Origin: Lumnitzera littorea
Taxonomy: Eukaryota; Streptophyta; Magnoliopsida; Myrtales; Combretaceae
Length of the DNA stretch: 64,000 nt
Direction: 5' to 3'
Assembly (NCBI GenBank): GCA_024138015.1
Contig: JAMXBB010000010.1
Location: 14,211,323 to 14,275,322 of the forward strand
Of the stretch, positions 37,151-49,368 are shown one piece after another (within the stretch, counting starts at the first letter, position 1; every line of letters begins with the position of its first letter). A program made the translations under genes and the position numbers. Under the pieces are notes generated by a model. It ran no database searches. It was not told the DNA's origin and saw nothing but the letters and a program-made list of their open reading frames with translations.

Positions 37151-37708
37151 TTTATTTGTTTTGTTTTTAAATTTGGAAAGGAAAGATAACAATTAATATG
37201 ACAAATCGATAATTAAATAAAGAAACTAATAATTTATTAAATATTAGTCAAATTAGCTACTAGATCTTGATTATTTTCTTTTCACCTTACGGATAAGACA
37301 TGACCGTTCTTTGTACTAATGTTTTTCTTGCTAATCCATATGCACGTACAATTTACAATGATAACGATAATAATAACCGATTTACATTTTATATATATAA
37401 TATTATATATACGTACATACATCATGGATGGAGTTCCATTGGAAAAAAAGAAAAAATTAATATAAGTAGGAGTCTCATGGATATTTCAGGCTGTATGGTA
37501 CAATCATGACTGTAGTAAAAGTTAAAAGTCAATTACAAAATATCTTCAGTTTTCATTTCACCACGTAACAAAGCTGAAGGCTTAATTATAAAATGTATGG
37601 TAAAATCATATGTCTATGTAATCAAGTTAAAATTTAATTACAATGATGGATTTTTTTTTTTTTTAATTTTAGCTGTCACCTCTCCTTCCTTAAAAGAAAA
37701 AAAAAAAG
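37151..37708. other. Intergenic stretch between two MITEs, no gene seen
   Basis: This is AT-rich. Short frames such as 37300-37509 have no recognisable domain. Confidence 0.45.
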
Positions 37709-37922
37709 TTACAAATATATTTTCTTATGTTTGCTTCATATGCACTTAACTCCCTAATCTTTCAAATTGTGCTCTTAAACCCTCAAATTTTTAAGAATGT
37801 ACATTTTCACCACTTTCAAGCATCTAAATGCATAGTTTTTAAAGATTTGTGGTATAAATGCATGATTTTAAAGATAAGGGGCTAAATACACATGGAATGA
37901 ATATAAAAGGGTATATTTGCAA
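37709..37922. repeat. Foldback MITE, family member 2
   Basis: The left arm TTACAAATATATTTTCTTAT pairs with the right end, which read inverted gives TTGCAAATATACCCTTTTAT. Inner parts (CCCTAATCTTTCAAATTGTG against CCCCTTATCTTTAAAATCATG) pair too. It is about 214 bp and closely related to the unit at 36990-37150. It is non-coding. Confidence 0.6.
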
Positions 37923-38013
37923 TCTAAACTTAACATATATTGTATAAAGAACATGGGCATTTGAGGACTAACTTCTCCTTTCAAGATTTAATGAGGATTA
38001 ATGTCCATGCTAG

Positions 38014-38843
38014 TGTTAACACCCATTTCTAGCTGGCCCAAGGCCTAGCTCACAGGAAGGCCCATAATAGTCCAGAGGTGAGCACCTTGCTCCCTTCGAG
38101 CACCACGATCTACTCAAGTTACTTTTTGTAAGCTCTTGGACGATCACTCAGACATGCTTAATGCCAAGCATCGAGCCACCCTAGCTTAGACTCAAGTAAA
38201 ACATCCACAAGGGTTTTGGTGAGCGCCCCTAAAGCTCAGTTCATCTTCAAACAAATACTTGCTTTGCTCCTTAAGTGCCCTTGCTCCTCTTTTGCCTTAA
38301 GTACTAGTACCTGGCTAGGGTTCATTAATTACCCTCTAACCCTTGTGGGACAGTAGCACACTTGACAAACTTGAGGATATTAAACCTGTAAATTACAAAT
38401 GTAATTGTCAACATGGTCGTAGTCAACCATCCTCTAGAGCCACCCTATCAATTACATGTTACATGGCTCTTGTTGCTTACCAATACGAGCAAATTCGAAC
38501 CTCTACGTGTCTAAGCAACTGTACCTTTGCTACATTATAGATAATGTAAGAGGCTACTAGGTGAATGGATAGAAACCTTCTCTTGCACAAAAAACACCTC
38601 TTCACACACTCTCGACAAGCACTCGCCACCTGAGCTTTAGTGCTCACTCACCTTAATCCTTTCTCATCCCATTTGCCCATCTTCCTTACTAACTCGAGGG
38701 TTGGGGAAACCTCATGAACATACCTACAGGAAGCTTTCTTGCAAGTCCTTAGGAGTAGGGAGCCCATAGAACCCGCCCTCTACGAAGGCCCATTCAACGC
38801 ATCGGTCCCTATTTATTTGGAGTTGATTCCCACACGATCAACA
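38014..38843 (+). repeat. LTR-like, C-rich block (candidate solo LTR)
   Basis: The block begins TGTTAACACCCATTTCTAGC and could end at CACGATCAACA, giving TG...CA ends. Its composition is clearly richer in C than its flanks (for example GGCCCAAGGCCTAGCTCACA near 38036). No second copy exists in the window, the flanks give no target duplication, and no coding frame is recognisable. The right end is uncertain and the sequence change may run to about 38940. Confidence 0.3.
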
Positions 38844-39829
38844 ATATTAGCAAGAGGCTATTTATAGTATATTGGTTGACTTTTGACTGAGGATGTTCCA
38901 TGGCTTATTGGGCATACTGCCGGTGCCAGGATCCAAAGACAAGAACGAGGGAATCGTATAAAATTTGGTGGAAGTTGTATTCGAATTGATACTTATATGT
39001 GTATATGCCGGTATTCTCACAATGTGTAGGTGCACGACAATCCCCGAGTTGAACCAAGAAAGACAGATAGATGAAATAGTCCATTCTTTACAAGAGATAA
39101 AGTTCTTCCATTATTATATAGTCATGTAATAGCTTCTTCATGATATAAATTTTAGAAACTATTGAGCCTTTTCTCTTTACAATTACTCCAACACAAATTT
39201 TTTGTTCGCGTAAAATTAACGCGTTTTGTTTGGAATTACATAATACTCGGTGAACTGCATGGTGTTAAGAAAATTATGTAATTGGCGCGACTGCATTTTC
39301 GAAATTATTTTCCCCAAAACCTGTTTTCTAAAGTTTAGTTTAAAAGTAACAAGTTAATTTTACCTAATTCTCCAGTTTCGCTATCATCTTGCAGAAGCTA
39401 GAACTTCATAGATCTAAGTGCAACGTAAACAGCATGCATAATGAGAAACTTGCAAATTTAAGTTGAAGATCATTATCCTAAACACTCTCATATTTTCTCA
39501 TTCCCAGTTTTTGAAAAGCAAATCGGTCAAAAGAAAGCAAAATCTATTCCCTCAGTAGTTTAGACGGTGATATTCCAAATCATGCACAAAAGATCAACAT
39601 GCTATGTTCACAATCAGTCAACTGATTCACAATCAGAAGGTTAAACGGAAACAGTATAGTTGAAAATCGGAAAAAAATTACATATCAGTGTATGAATATT
39701 TAGATTTAAATTCGATTAATGATTTTAGTAATATAAAGAGGAAATAAAAGATATTAAAAGAAAAGTGATACAAATAGAGTACACTATCACATCGCTATTA
39801 TCATCCTACCAGATGAGGCTGATGTATTA

Positions 39830-39919
39830 ACATTCACTTTTATATTTAACATGCTACATTAATGATACATAACGACATTCACTTTTATATTTAACATGCT
39901 ACATTAATGATACATAACG
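39830..39919. repeat. Perfect 45-bp tandem duplication
   Basis: Units 39830-39874 and 39875-39919 are identical; each starts ACATTCACTTTTATATTTAA and ends GATACATAACG. Being perfect in a decayed AT-rich setting, this is probably a recent local duplication. Confidence 0.9.
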
Positions 39920-39983
39920 AATATCCTTTACCTTTATTAGTTTTAATGGCGTTTATTACCTTTTTACAGCAGTAAAACTAATT

Positions 39984-40350
39984 GAGTTAATTACACACCA
40001 GGGAATCAATATTTAAGATCAAGTTTAAATAAAGAATCAAAGTCTCAAGTGGTTCAAATAAATTATCAATGTTATATTATGAGGTTCAAATAAAGGATCG
40101 ACTTTCAATTGTTTAAAATAAAACATAAATATTATGACAAGTGATACAAATAAAGTATTAAGATTAGGGTTTTAATCTTTTATTTAAATTACTTGTTATA
40201 ACATTTATGTTCCATTTTAACTAATTGAAAGTTCGATTCTTTATTTAAATCATATAATATAACGCTGATTCTTTATTTGAATTATTTAAAAGTTAATTCC
40301 TTTATTTGAACTTGATTCTAAACGTTGATATTCTCATATGTAATTTTCTC
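39984..40350. mobile_element. Foldback MITE with 10-bp target duplication, downstream of FLU
   Basis: Perfect AAAACTAATT copies flank it (39974-39983 and 40351-40360). The two arms (about 165 bp each) are inverted copies: the left begins GAGTTAATTACACACCAGG, and the right read inverted begins GAGAAAATTACATATGAG. Both contain several CAAATAAAGAATC-type motifs about 45-50 bp apart. Long terminal inverted repeats and a 9-10 bp duplication point to a Mutator-like non-autonomous element. It lies about 450 bp beyond the FLU stop codon. Confidence 0.75.
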
Positions 40351-40802
40351 AAAACTAATTTCATCCTCTATTTAATCTTAAAAACAAACGCTCACATTCC
40401 ATCATGTGATTTTCCCGCATAAGATAAAACAACAGTATAGACCTCACTGAGTTGGCTAATAGTCTAGGGATACCCCCACCAGAATCTAGCAACGCTGGCT
40501 TTCTTAGACTGATATAAACTCATTATCAAGGGAAAACGACTTGGCAGAATCACAATGTTCAGCTTCCAATTACTGGGCAGCACATACGAGGAAAAGAAAG
40601 AATTATGATTACAAAGAAGTTGGATGTCAAATCCACAAAATCACGACTAAAGCAGAAATACTATTTTCAGGGCTGCACCAATAGGTAAAAAGATGGATAC
40701 AAAATTTCACTCATTTCTGCATATAAAGAGGGTGCCTCATTTACCTAGTGGTGATCGACAAACTCATCCATGGGTCTCTACAACTGCTGGGACATAATCA
40801 TA

Positions 40803-43800
40803 TTAGTCTGATTCCAGCCTTGCTATATATTTGTCGTAAAACTTTCCTGCTCTCTCAAGATCCCCCAGCTCAGTATAACAATCCGCAATTGCCCCATAAG
40901 CCTCTGTATTTCCAGATTCTTCTCCTACTCGCTTGGAAATCTGAAGAACTAGGGAGTGGTACTTGATGGCATCTCTGTATTTACCTTGTCTTTGAAGTGA
41001 GGCTCCTGAAAGATGCAAATTCTACTGAGAAATGGTTCCATTCCACTTCATTCATTCAACATAACTGTCTGCATAGTGAATGCAGATCAAATTTCTGAGT
41101 TACTATGCCAAATGCAACACACCACATATCGCTTGATTAATTGAACAGAGACCAAATTATATCAGAGATTTATTATTTAGCATTTCTGTTTATACTAAAT
41201 GGTAAGTATTTTGACATGAAATGTGTACAGGAGAAAAAGGAAAGAAACAAACCTAAGCCTCGTGCAGCTTTTTTCTCTTCAATTGGATCCTTCAGAGCCT
41301 GAGCTAGATCCAAACCTGCCTTAAATTCCGCAAAAGCTTTCTCTGGATCTTGATTCCTTAAAAAGTTCTTTCCACTTTTCAGTCGAGCAATCAACTCCTC
41401 CTTCCTTGGATCAACAATAACTTCTTCTTGAATTCTACTACCCACAGGTGCATAACTCAAGTTGGGGGCATAAGATTCAATCTTAGCTTGCCTTCTTAAA
41501 GCTGTGTTGATCTGGCGTAACTGCTCATTTAGCCGCTGCAGTTCCCCTCTCCTTTGTCGTGCAAGCAACCCTTCATTATGAAAAAGCATTGGGGAAGTCA
41601 TGTGAACGATATGATTAGAATGACACTCAAATTCCATTTCACCATATCTAAAAAATGTAGTATCAGAAACATCTCTGCTCATGTGCAACAATGAAGAATT
41701 ACAACTCCTAAGGGAAAGGGAGACAATGAAAAGGATCAAGTACGCACGGAGGAAAGTATCCTACATGTTCACATTTGATTAGATTAATCATTAAATATAA
41801 TAATAAAATTAGACTAAAATAAAATTGAAAATCGCAATATAAAGTGACAAAAAAAGGATAGAAAATTAGCATGTAATGGCTAGTCGTCAAAATTTTTTGA
41901 GTTCAAGGGTCCAAGTTTATTAGCACAGTATCTACCCACCAAGCTAGCAATATCCTTCACGATTTCATACATCAGGAAAAGAAAAGAAGGAAACGATGAC
42001 ACAATCATCGTCATCTCTTAGCTTTTAGTTGCAATATTAATTTATTCCATAAAGCATCTTCATTCTTAAATCTAAATGATAATAATAAGAGCAAAAATAT
42101 CAAGGAAAAAATATCTTACCTCCAACAGTAGCTCCAAGAAGGGCTACCAGAAGAAGCAATGGCATGTTAAAAAAGGAATTATTGGTTTCACATGTTTCTG
42201 CTAGAGCTTGAAAGGGTGTGGTGAAGATGAGGGCATTAGTTGCTAGAAGTGCCATTGCCAAAGATTCGATCTTTCTCTTCACCTGAGAAACATAATTGGC
42301 ATGAGTGATGAGAAGTCATATCCTAATCTATCCTAAAAAGAAACAAGAGGAATAAAATGGATGGTGATAACAAAGGTGAACTCACCATCATACCTGATGA
42401 GCTGACAACTGTTTCATTGCCATATCATATTGCAGCAAAAGAAGTTTACTGCTACTTAACGGACAATAACTTTCAAATTTCCTTCTTAAAGCATCACAAA
42501 GGGCTGATTTGAACATTTCCCCTTTAAATGGGAGAGAAACTATCTTACCTGATACAAAAAAGAAAACAGAACATGTGAGCTGTAAAGCACAGTAACTAGA
42601 AAAATATAGTCCGACACCAGAAGTAAGAGTGAACAAATAACATCTGAGAATTATTTTTGCACTAAATTTGAAAACAAAATATACACATAGCCGATAATAT
42701 CAGAGAATAAGTCACTTTTACCTTTGTAAAGCAGCTTAAGTAAACAAATTAAAACTTAAAGAAAGATTTGCAGTAGGACAGCTCAGCATAATTTTTTACA
42801 GGGCTAAATTTTCAGATTCATTATAATGAAACATGGAGGTAAGATACTTGTATGGAATCAGTTGGATTTACCAATTCATCATAAATTTCAGCACGCCGTA
42901 ATTGAAAAATCAATGATCCTTCTCAAGGGAATGCTATTAAATCAGCTCATTGCTTATTTTGTTCATCCAATTTTACCTTGCAGACAACATACTGAGTTTC
43001 CTTGTGAACCCTATGTGTATTATACATACTTATTTGCAGAATGATATGCATTTTTTGCTCAATCATTTATCATTGTCGAATTTTTCTTCATGAAAATATT
43101 GATCTACATTCCAGTATAGTTTAGAAAAATATATATCAAAACTTTTTTCACTATAATCCACAGCTTCAAATGAATTTTTCTTTAATATCTTTCTATAGCA
43201 ATCTCATCCAAATTTCTTACCCAAAAAAATCTCATCCAAATTCAACAACTCTCAATCTCTCTGCATAAGCTCCAAGATACAATCCTAGCAAACAAGTACA
43301 CTTGTGCACCATAATTTTCAGAGACACAGGATACATGTCCAGTCAAACTAGTCATTCAAACCATCACCTCCAAATTTCCTACTTTATAACTACCACTCAA
43401 ATGGACATATGCACCTTGCCAACAACATTAAGAACAAAACATACAAATCCATATAATTGCTTTATCAATATCTAATGCATAAAATTTTCTAACCACTTGA
43501 GTTTAATGTACATGTCCATGTTGTGTGCTGACTCATATCCCAGTGGTTGCTGTACATTGGGCTGTGGTCTAGTCCTGGCATGCCCCCAAGCTATTTGAAT
43601 TTTCCTACTGCAGCACTTATAAGTTATATTCTCCCAGACATGGCTATAAGAATCATTATTTTGTAGTTTTTCCTCTCATTTCTTTGTATTGGTCTGCTCC
43701 TAGACTAAAAAAATATCCCACAAATTTTAGATAGATATCACATAGGAATAAAGTTTTCCATATGAATATTCCCTGTGACCTCATTTTCAGTCTTAATAGT

Positions 43801-44825
43801 GAACACACTGATCATAACCAGCACCTGAAAGATTAAGACATATATTATTATCTCCATCTTATAGGTGTCCAATTATGACCACTGGTACACAATTCAGACA
43901 GTGAAATGAGTACATCAGATGAAAATCCAATTATGGCCATTGGCATGCAGTATGGAGTTCTCTCTGTGTTCCCAACACACCCACTCTACGATGTAGAAAT
44001 AAAAAAATTGTGAAATGTGAGGACCACTTTAAGGTTATATTTGGTCTCTATTCCCAAAATCCAATCTTAGAATTGAATTCTAAGGAATTAAATAACCAAT
44101 AAATTGTTTGGAAAACCAATGGAAGTGGTGGTGGTACAGTGGTGAAGGTGGTGCTTTGGAGAAGAGGTGGTAGCAGTGGCAGTGTAGCCAGCATTGATTG
44201 GGGGTGATGACAGCTGTGATGATAATGGTTGTAGAGGTGTTGGTAATAGAGGTAACAGTGGCGGTGGTGATGGCGGCTTGGTGGCAGAGTGAAGATGGCT
44301 ACGGCATACAGTGGTAACAAACTTTCCAAAATTCTTCTACAATTAGATTATTTTATCACAAAAGGGGGAATAAGAAATCCTCACCCAAAAACTAAAAGAG
44401 AGGGAAAAGAAAAAAGAATTCAGATTCCTATGGAGTAGAACTCGTAGCAAAACAAAGAATGCCTAGATATCCATTACACATATGAAGACGTGACTGGAAT
44501 GGACATGGACGGTGACACCGAACAGGTATATACTTCTAAAACTAACCAGTTAATTTAACTTCGTTTATCACATAAATAGAAGACGATACTACACGAAAAA
44601 GAGCTTCAACTAAATGAATGCTCAAGAATGTCTTCTTCTAAACAACATAATTAAGATTGAAGTGACTGCATTTAGCTTTCACAACACTATTATATCAAAA
44701 CCAACTCAATAGTAAGAGAGAGAGAGACGTGGTTGGAAGGAGAATTCACCGGAGGAGGAAGGAGGATGCGGCGGCGGAGAGGTTAGACGGAGAGAGGAGG
44801 AAGAGCAACGGATCACCATCGCCAT
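40803..44825 (-). CDS. FLU: FLU: chloroplast TPR repressor of tetrapyrrole (chlorophyll) synthesis
   Basis: FLU sits on plastid membranes and, through its TPRs, binds glutamyl-tRNA reductase to stop 5-aminolevulinate synthesis in the dark. Coding exons on the - strand: 44825-44750, 42548-42394, 42282-42120, 41570-41253, 41005-40803; 915 nt, 304 residues against roughly 316 in Arabidopsis. The Ser/Pro-rich N-terminus (MAMVIRCSSSSLRLTSPPP) fits a transit peptide. A hydrophobic segment ending FQALAE (about 84-106) precedes the membrane helix MPLLLLVALLGATVGGLLA (117-135), a coiled coil RQRRGELQRLNEQLRQINTA (136-155) and TPRs (about 183-304) ending YGAIADCYTELGDLERAGKF and YIARLESD. Introns are GT-AG; intron 1 is 2.2 kb and holds repeats. 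The start is the first ATG in exon 1; a second lies two codons later. Confidence 0.92.
43515..43640 (+). repeat. Possible tRNA-derived SINE fragment in FLU intron 1
   Basis: CATATCCCAGTGGTTGC resembles a pol III A box, and GTGGTCTAGTCCTGG about 30 bp on weakly resembles a B box. The patch is GC-richer than the rest of the intron. There is no tail or flanking duplication, so this is tentative. Confidence 0.25.
44040..44310. repeat. GTG-core repeat in FLU intron 1, copy D
   Basis: From 44118 to 44290 the sequence is dominated by GTG/GGT trinucleotides, creating a spurious His/Pro-rich frame on the - strand (44048-44329). It has the same composition as the cores at 9735-10215 and 57780-57880. 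It lies within the first FLU intron, after exon 1 in transcript order. Confidence 0.45.
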
Positions 44826-45432
44826 CTTCTTCTACAGTGTGTGTGTTCGATAGAGATAGAGGTTTTTCCGTTTTGCCAGCCAATTCAGTGGGTTTTTGAT
44901 AGGTGTAACTGACACCAGCTTTACTTTAAATTACATGGGAATGCCATTGCGTTGAAATGCCATTTCTCAAGGTCCCACTAAACATTTTCCCGTAATCGAA
45001 AAGAAAGCGGTCAGCCGGTACAAGGTAAAATAGAGTATGAAGTATATTGATATCAGGTTTTTAAGTTTTTTATCTAAAATTCATTTGAAAATCACCTTTT
45101 ACATTGTATTTTACAATTTTTATAGGGTATAGTGTATCACATAGAATTTATAATTTATTTTTTTACCTTTCTTCAAATTTTTGTATTAAATATATAATTA
45201 ATATCAAAATTATAATTATATTATCGATAGATTTGATGGTGATAATTTATATATATTACAATGAATTTTAAGTTAAGATAATATAAAATTTTAGTAAGAT
45301 AATATATTGCATACTCTCTTGTAAGTATTACTAACTTACGCATTGCATTGTTCCCATCAAATAAAGTATTAAGATTATGGGTTAAGATTATGGTGTATCC
45401 TCATGCTAATCCCAATGCTTATAATATGATAT

Positions 45433-46660
45433 AGTAAAAAATTAAAAAAAATCCTCAACATTTACTTTTTTTTTTTATTTTAGTGCTTAACGTTTTAAGA
45501 ATTTTATTTTAGCTATCATCATTTAAACTTTTATCAAATAAGTCATTTCTTTAGATTTTCCATTAATAAAGATATGTGGTAACACATGATTAGTTCACCT
45601 ATAATTTTTAAACAAAAAATATATATAGAAAAATTTAAAAATGAAAAAAAATTTATAAAATTAAACAATTATATAATAAATATATATACTTATAGACATA
45701 TTTATATATGAAAAAATTATACAAAAAATTTGAAAATTCACAAAAGAAAAAGAAAAACATTAAACGATGAAATCTAGCCACACTCTACCATTAGGTAGTT
45801 AGATTTTTGCCTATGCAAAAAATACGTTGCTGCTCACTTTAAAAAGTGGCTTATGTGATCCACTAATAACTTAAGCTGGCCGCTAATCACCCGAGAAAAG
45901 GGGGTTAAGGGGGAAGGAGGGGAAGGGGTTCACACAGCCCCCCTGGGTGATAGGCAGCCACCTAAGCTGCCTAAGTAAAAAATAAAAATAAAATAAAAAA
46001 ATAGAGAGTTACTGATTAAACTCAATTAAGTTCTCTCCTCATTTTTCCCTTTTTTTTTTTTTTTTTTGGCTTGAGCAACTTAGGGTAGCTAGCCATCACT
46101 TATGAATCTCCCTTACTCCCCTTCTTGTGGTTAGCAACTACCTTAGGTCATGAGTAGGTCACGTAATTCACTTTTTGATGTAAGTGGTGATCCACTCTTC
46201 ACATAACTTGAAATCCAACCATCTAATGGTAAGGGACCCTTTGTTGGAGGCTGTTATCACTCTTTGCCATTAGGTAGTTAGATTTCATTGTTTAATATTT
46301 TTTAAGTTTTTTTGTGAATTTAAAAATTTTTCATTTAATTTATTAATATATAAGTATTCTTCTTTTCCTAAACAATTTTTTTTTTCAAATTTTATTTTAT
46401 TTTTATGATTTTTTAATAAATTTTCCTTATCTTTAAATATTTTTATTATTTTACTTAAATAATATATATATTATTAATTTATTTAATTAAATTAATTATA
46501 TAAACAAATTAAATTGCGCCACATGTGAAGAGTAACAAAATGACTCATTTAAATGTTTTTGCAAATATTGAGGATTAAAATAAAACTTTTGAAACATTAA
46601 GGATTAAAATAAAAAAAAAGAGATAAAAACATTAAGGACTATTTTTTTTTAACTTTTCCC
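45433..46660. mobile_element. Terminal-inverted-repeat element with 8-bp target duplication
   Basis: TATGATAT flanks both ends (45425-45432 and 46661-46668). The left end, with ATCCTCAACATTTAC and TTAACGTTTTAAGAATTTTA, is matched inverted by the right end (AGTCCTTAATGTTTTTATC and TTAATGTTTCAAAAGTTTTA read inverted). Nested inside, ACCATTAGGTAGTTAGATTT occurs twice directly (45789, 46268), and an inverted variant lies near 46213. The middle (45890-46010) is GC-richer, with G-runs. No transposase is visible. It is hAT-like by duplication length, while the TIR style also fits a Mutator-like element. Confidence 0.6.
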
Positions 46661-46749
46661 TATGATATGTACACTATACATATATATATTGAATAAAAAA
46701 AAAATTACCGGTAATTATCTTAAGTTAAGTTTTTTCAATCCTATATAAG

Positions 46750-47575
46750 GTCTAAATCCTAGTGTACTTACTCAAGGAAATGGTAATTCCATTCCTCCTT
46801 TATTTCTTACTCATCCCCTATTACCATGTTTACTCCATTGGATTGACATTCCCATTCAATCACAATTCTTAAAAATCATGAATTAGGATTCTACACTTTT
46901 AACTTAAGAATTGCAATTCTGAAAAAATTTACTTTCATTACCCTTTTCTCTTCTCAACACAACACCACACAAGACCCATCACACTGGTCACCACCTACCC
47001 CATCATTAACCATCCACTACAGTCATCCATCACCACCATCACTCCATTCCTTCTTCTCTCTATCTCCAATCTATTCTATCTCTTTAAGCTTTCTTCTTCT
47101 TTCTCTTACTCCAGTTTGTTTTCACTCTCTCTCTCTCTCTCTCTCTGAGCTTTCTAGTCATGTGTTCATCGAGATTAGTGTGAGAGATTGGTATGTTCAT
47201 CACATTTGGTTCGTGTGTTCTTATTCAAAGTCGTGTGTTTGTCGAGATTGATGTGTGTTCGTTGATTTTGTCAAAGATCGATTTTTTTCCTTTCATTTGT
47301 ATTACATATTATAGAATTCCTTTTTTCTCTTCATATGTTTTATGGATTACAAAATTCTATTTTGTTAAAAGTACAGAGGGGAGAGAGAGAGAGAAAGAGA
47401 GAGAGATGAAGATAAAAGATTAGAAGTCAAATCCTTGTGTATCATTTTGTCTAAATGAACAACGTAATAAAAATTACTGACTTATTCAATTCCTATCGAG
47501 TAAGGAATCTATTATATGTCTATTTCATTAGGTAAAATGAATAAGTCAATAATGTTTTGTTTAGGATCACGAGAC
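46750..47575. repeat. CAC-core repeat element (MITE-like), copy E
   Basis: Like 905-1830, it starts with GGAAATGGTAATTCCATTCC, then TCAATCACAATTCTTAAAAA and GAATTAGG. A CAC/CCA-rich core (46955-47040), a CT tract (47118-47145), a GA tract (47380-47406) and a right end with GGAATCTATTATATGTC follow. The shared order of parts defines the family. The frame at 47193-47423 overlaps the simple repeats and is not supported as a gene. Confidence 0.55.
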
Positions 47576-48125
47576 CAAGTGTGTAACATAGTTAGAGACT
47601 CTTTGGATGGTCAAGTGAGGGGATAAGTAAGTTGGTTTGTTTAAATGTAAATACTTTTCTATTTTAGGGGTGATGAGCAACTACTCTTTGTTATCCTCAT
47701 AAATAGATCGGTTTTGTATGTATGATGTATGTGTTTGATCTTGCATAATGGATTAGTACCTAAGTGTTCTCTGTCTGGTTTATTGTATTGTTTTCTGTGT
47801 GGTTTGTTTTATTGCCTTTACATGTTACATTATTGCTAAGTGTCTATAATATTATTTTGTCACAAATAATCAAACAATGAGACAAGTACATTGAAATCTT
47901 TATTAAGACATGCATTCCAAATCCTATGGCACATTTAAGATTCTGTAGACCAAATACTGACTTTTAAGAGAGGTTATAGGATGATAAGGATCGAGGTCCA
48001 AGGAAACGTTGTTACAAAACTAGGAAAGTTGGTAGACATTTAGACAGGGTTAAAAATGTTCGAAACAATTGTAATAGATGAGAAGAGCACAAACACGGAA
48101 CATGCGCCTGTTAATGGGAGGTGAG
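47576..48125. other. Intergenic stretch, no gene seen
   Basis: No coding frame or repeat signature was recognised between the CAC-core element and the gypsy LTR. Confidence 0.45.
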
Positions 48126-49368
48126 TGCATCAATCTAGTTATAGTATAGTAAAAAGATTTGAATTCTAGTTGTCTATTCCTTAGGGAACTATTAAATTAA
48201 AGGAAACACTGGATTAGTAATTCTTCCTATATCCCATTATTTAACTTAACAATTAAGAACCAATTACACTAGGTGAAATCTAAATTAATAAAATCCTAAC
48301 TAATAAAACAAATAAAGGAAGCAAGAACTAGGAAAAGAAAAGTAAATCGAATTATTAAAGAACACATGATCCTTAGTAAAATTATTATTTATTACCTAAC
48401 CCTATGCAACTCTCAAATCTCGATTACTTATTGCATAATGGGAATTCATAATATGAATCAACTAAAATTGCTTCAACGAATCAACTCCCAATCTTAAGTA
48501 TATTTTACCCAAATTGTTTTTGCAATAAAATGTCCTCAGATTACATTACACTCTTGAATTCCACTATTAAGTTGCCCTAATTTAGAGAAAGTAAATAGCA
48601 GAACCTCAATCTATTTAATTACTTCTAATACACTAGTCTATTTACTATATGATCTCCCGAATTCTATAGCAAACTCAAATAATAAATCAATAGCTGGAAA
48701 TATTAATTTAAAGGCAATAAGCACAATGTAATTAGATCTCAATAGCAATATCATTAATTGAAAAGCAAAACAATGTCACAAAGAGGAACCAGGGTTCAAT
48801 AATAATTTACTAAGAAGAGTTAGAATTAAAACATAAAGCCAAATTAAAGAATACAAGAGAAGAGAAAAATAATCCTAGACTATACTTTACCTTACTTAAT
48901 CTTCCTCTTGACACTCTCTAAGATTTTACTTAGGCTCCTATTTATAATGCTTTAAACCTAGGGTTACAAGAAAACTTTCCAAAAATAGAAAATTCTTTCA
49001 TCAACTACATATTATGCCCTAGAAGCATAGCCCTGAACCCTAAGTGTGATTCTTTTTTACAATTAAAACTGTTGAAAATCTTGAACAAGAGGATTATGAC
49101 TAGAAGTATAAGCATGATCTTCAACCGTAATCTCCTTTATGCTTCAATTCTCCATTAAAATTTCTTCCTTCGAATGCAATAATCAATATGTTCTCCATAA
49201 AAGCTTTGAAACTTCTCTAAATTCTTCAAAAATTCCTCAAAGACTATTCAACAATCTTCAAATGAAATAGTTTACAAATAAGCTCAAATCACTTCAAAAA
49301 TAACATTATCAATCAATAAAAACTCTACAAAACTTCCACGAAATACGTGCACTAAATATGTATTATCA
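48126..49368 (-). repeat. 3' LTR of the gypsy element
   Basis: This about 1.24-kb LTR begins TGCATCAATCTAG and ends ACGTGCACTAAATATG then TATTATCA (+ orientation). The adjoining AATTCCTCCATA is the purine tract read on the opposite strand. Segments such as TTAAAGAACACATGATCCTT are identical in the partner at 54944-56119. Confidence 0.75.

Noticed and set aside
42826..43044. 72-residue + strand frame
   Set aside because: It falls inside FLU intron 1 on the opposite strand and has no recognisable domain.
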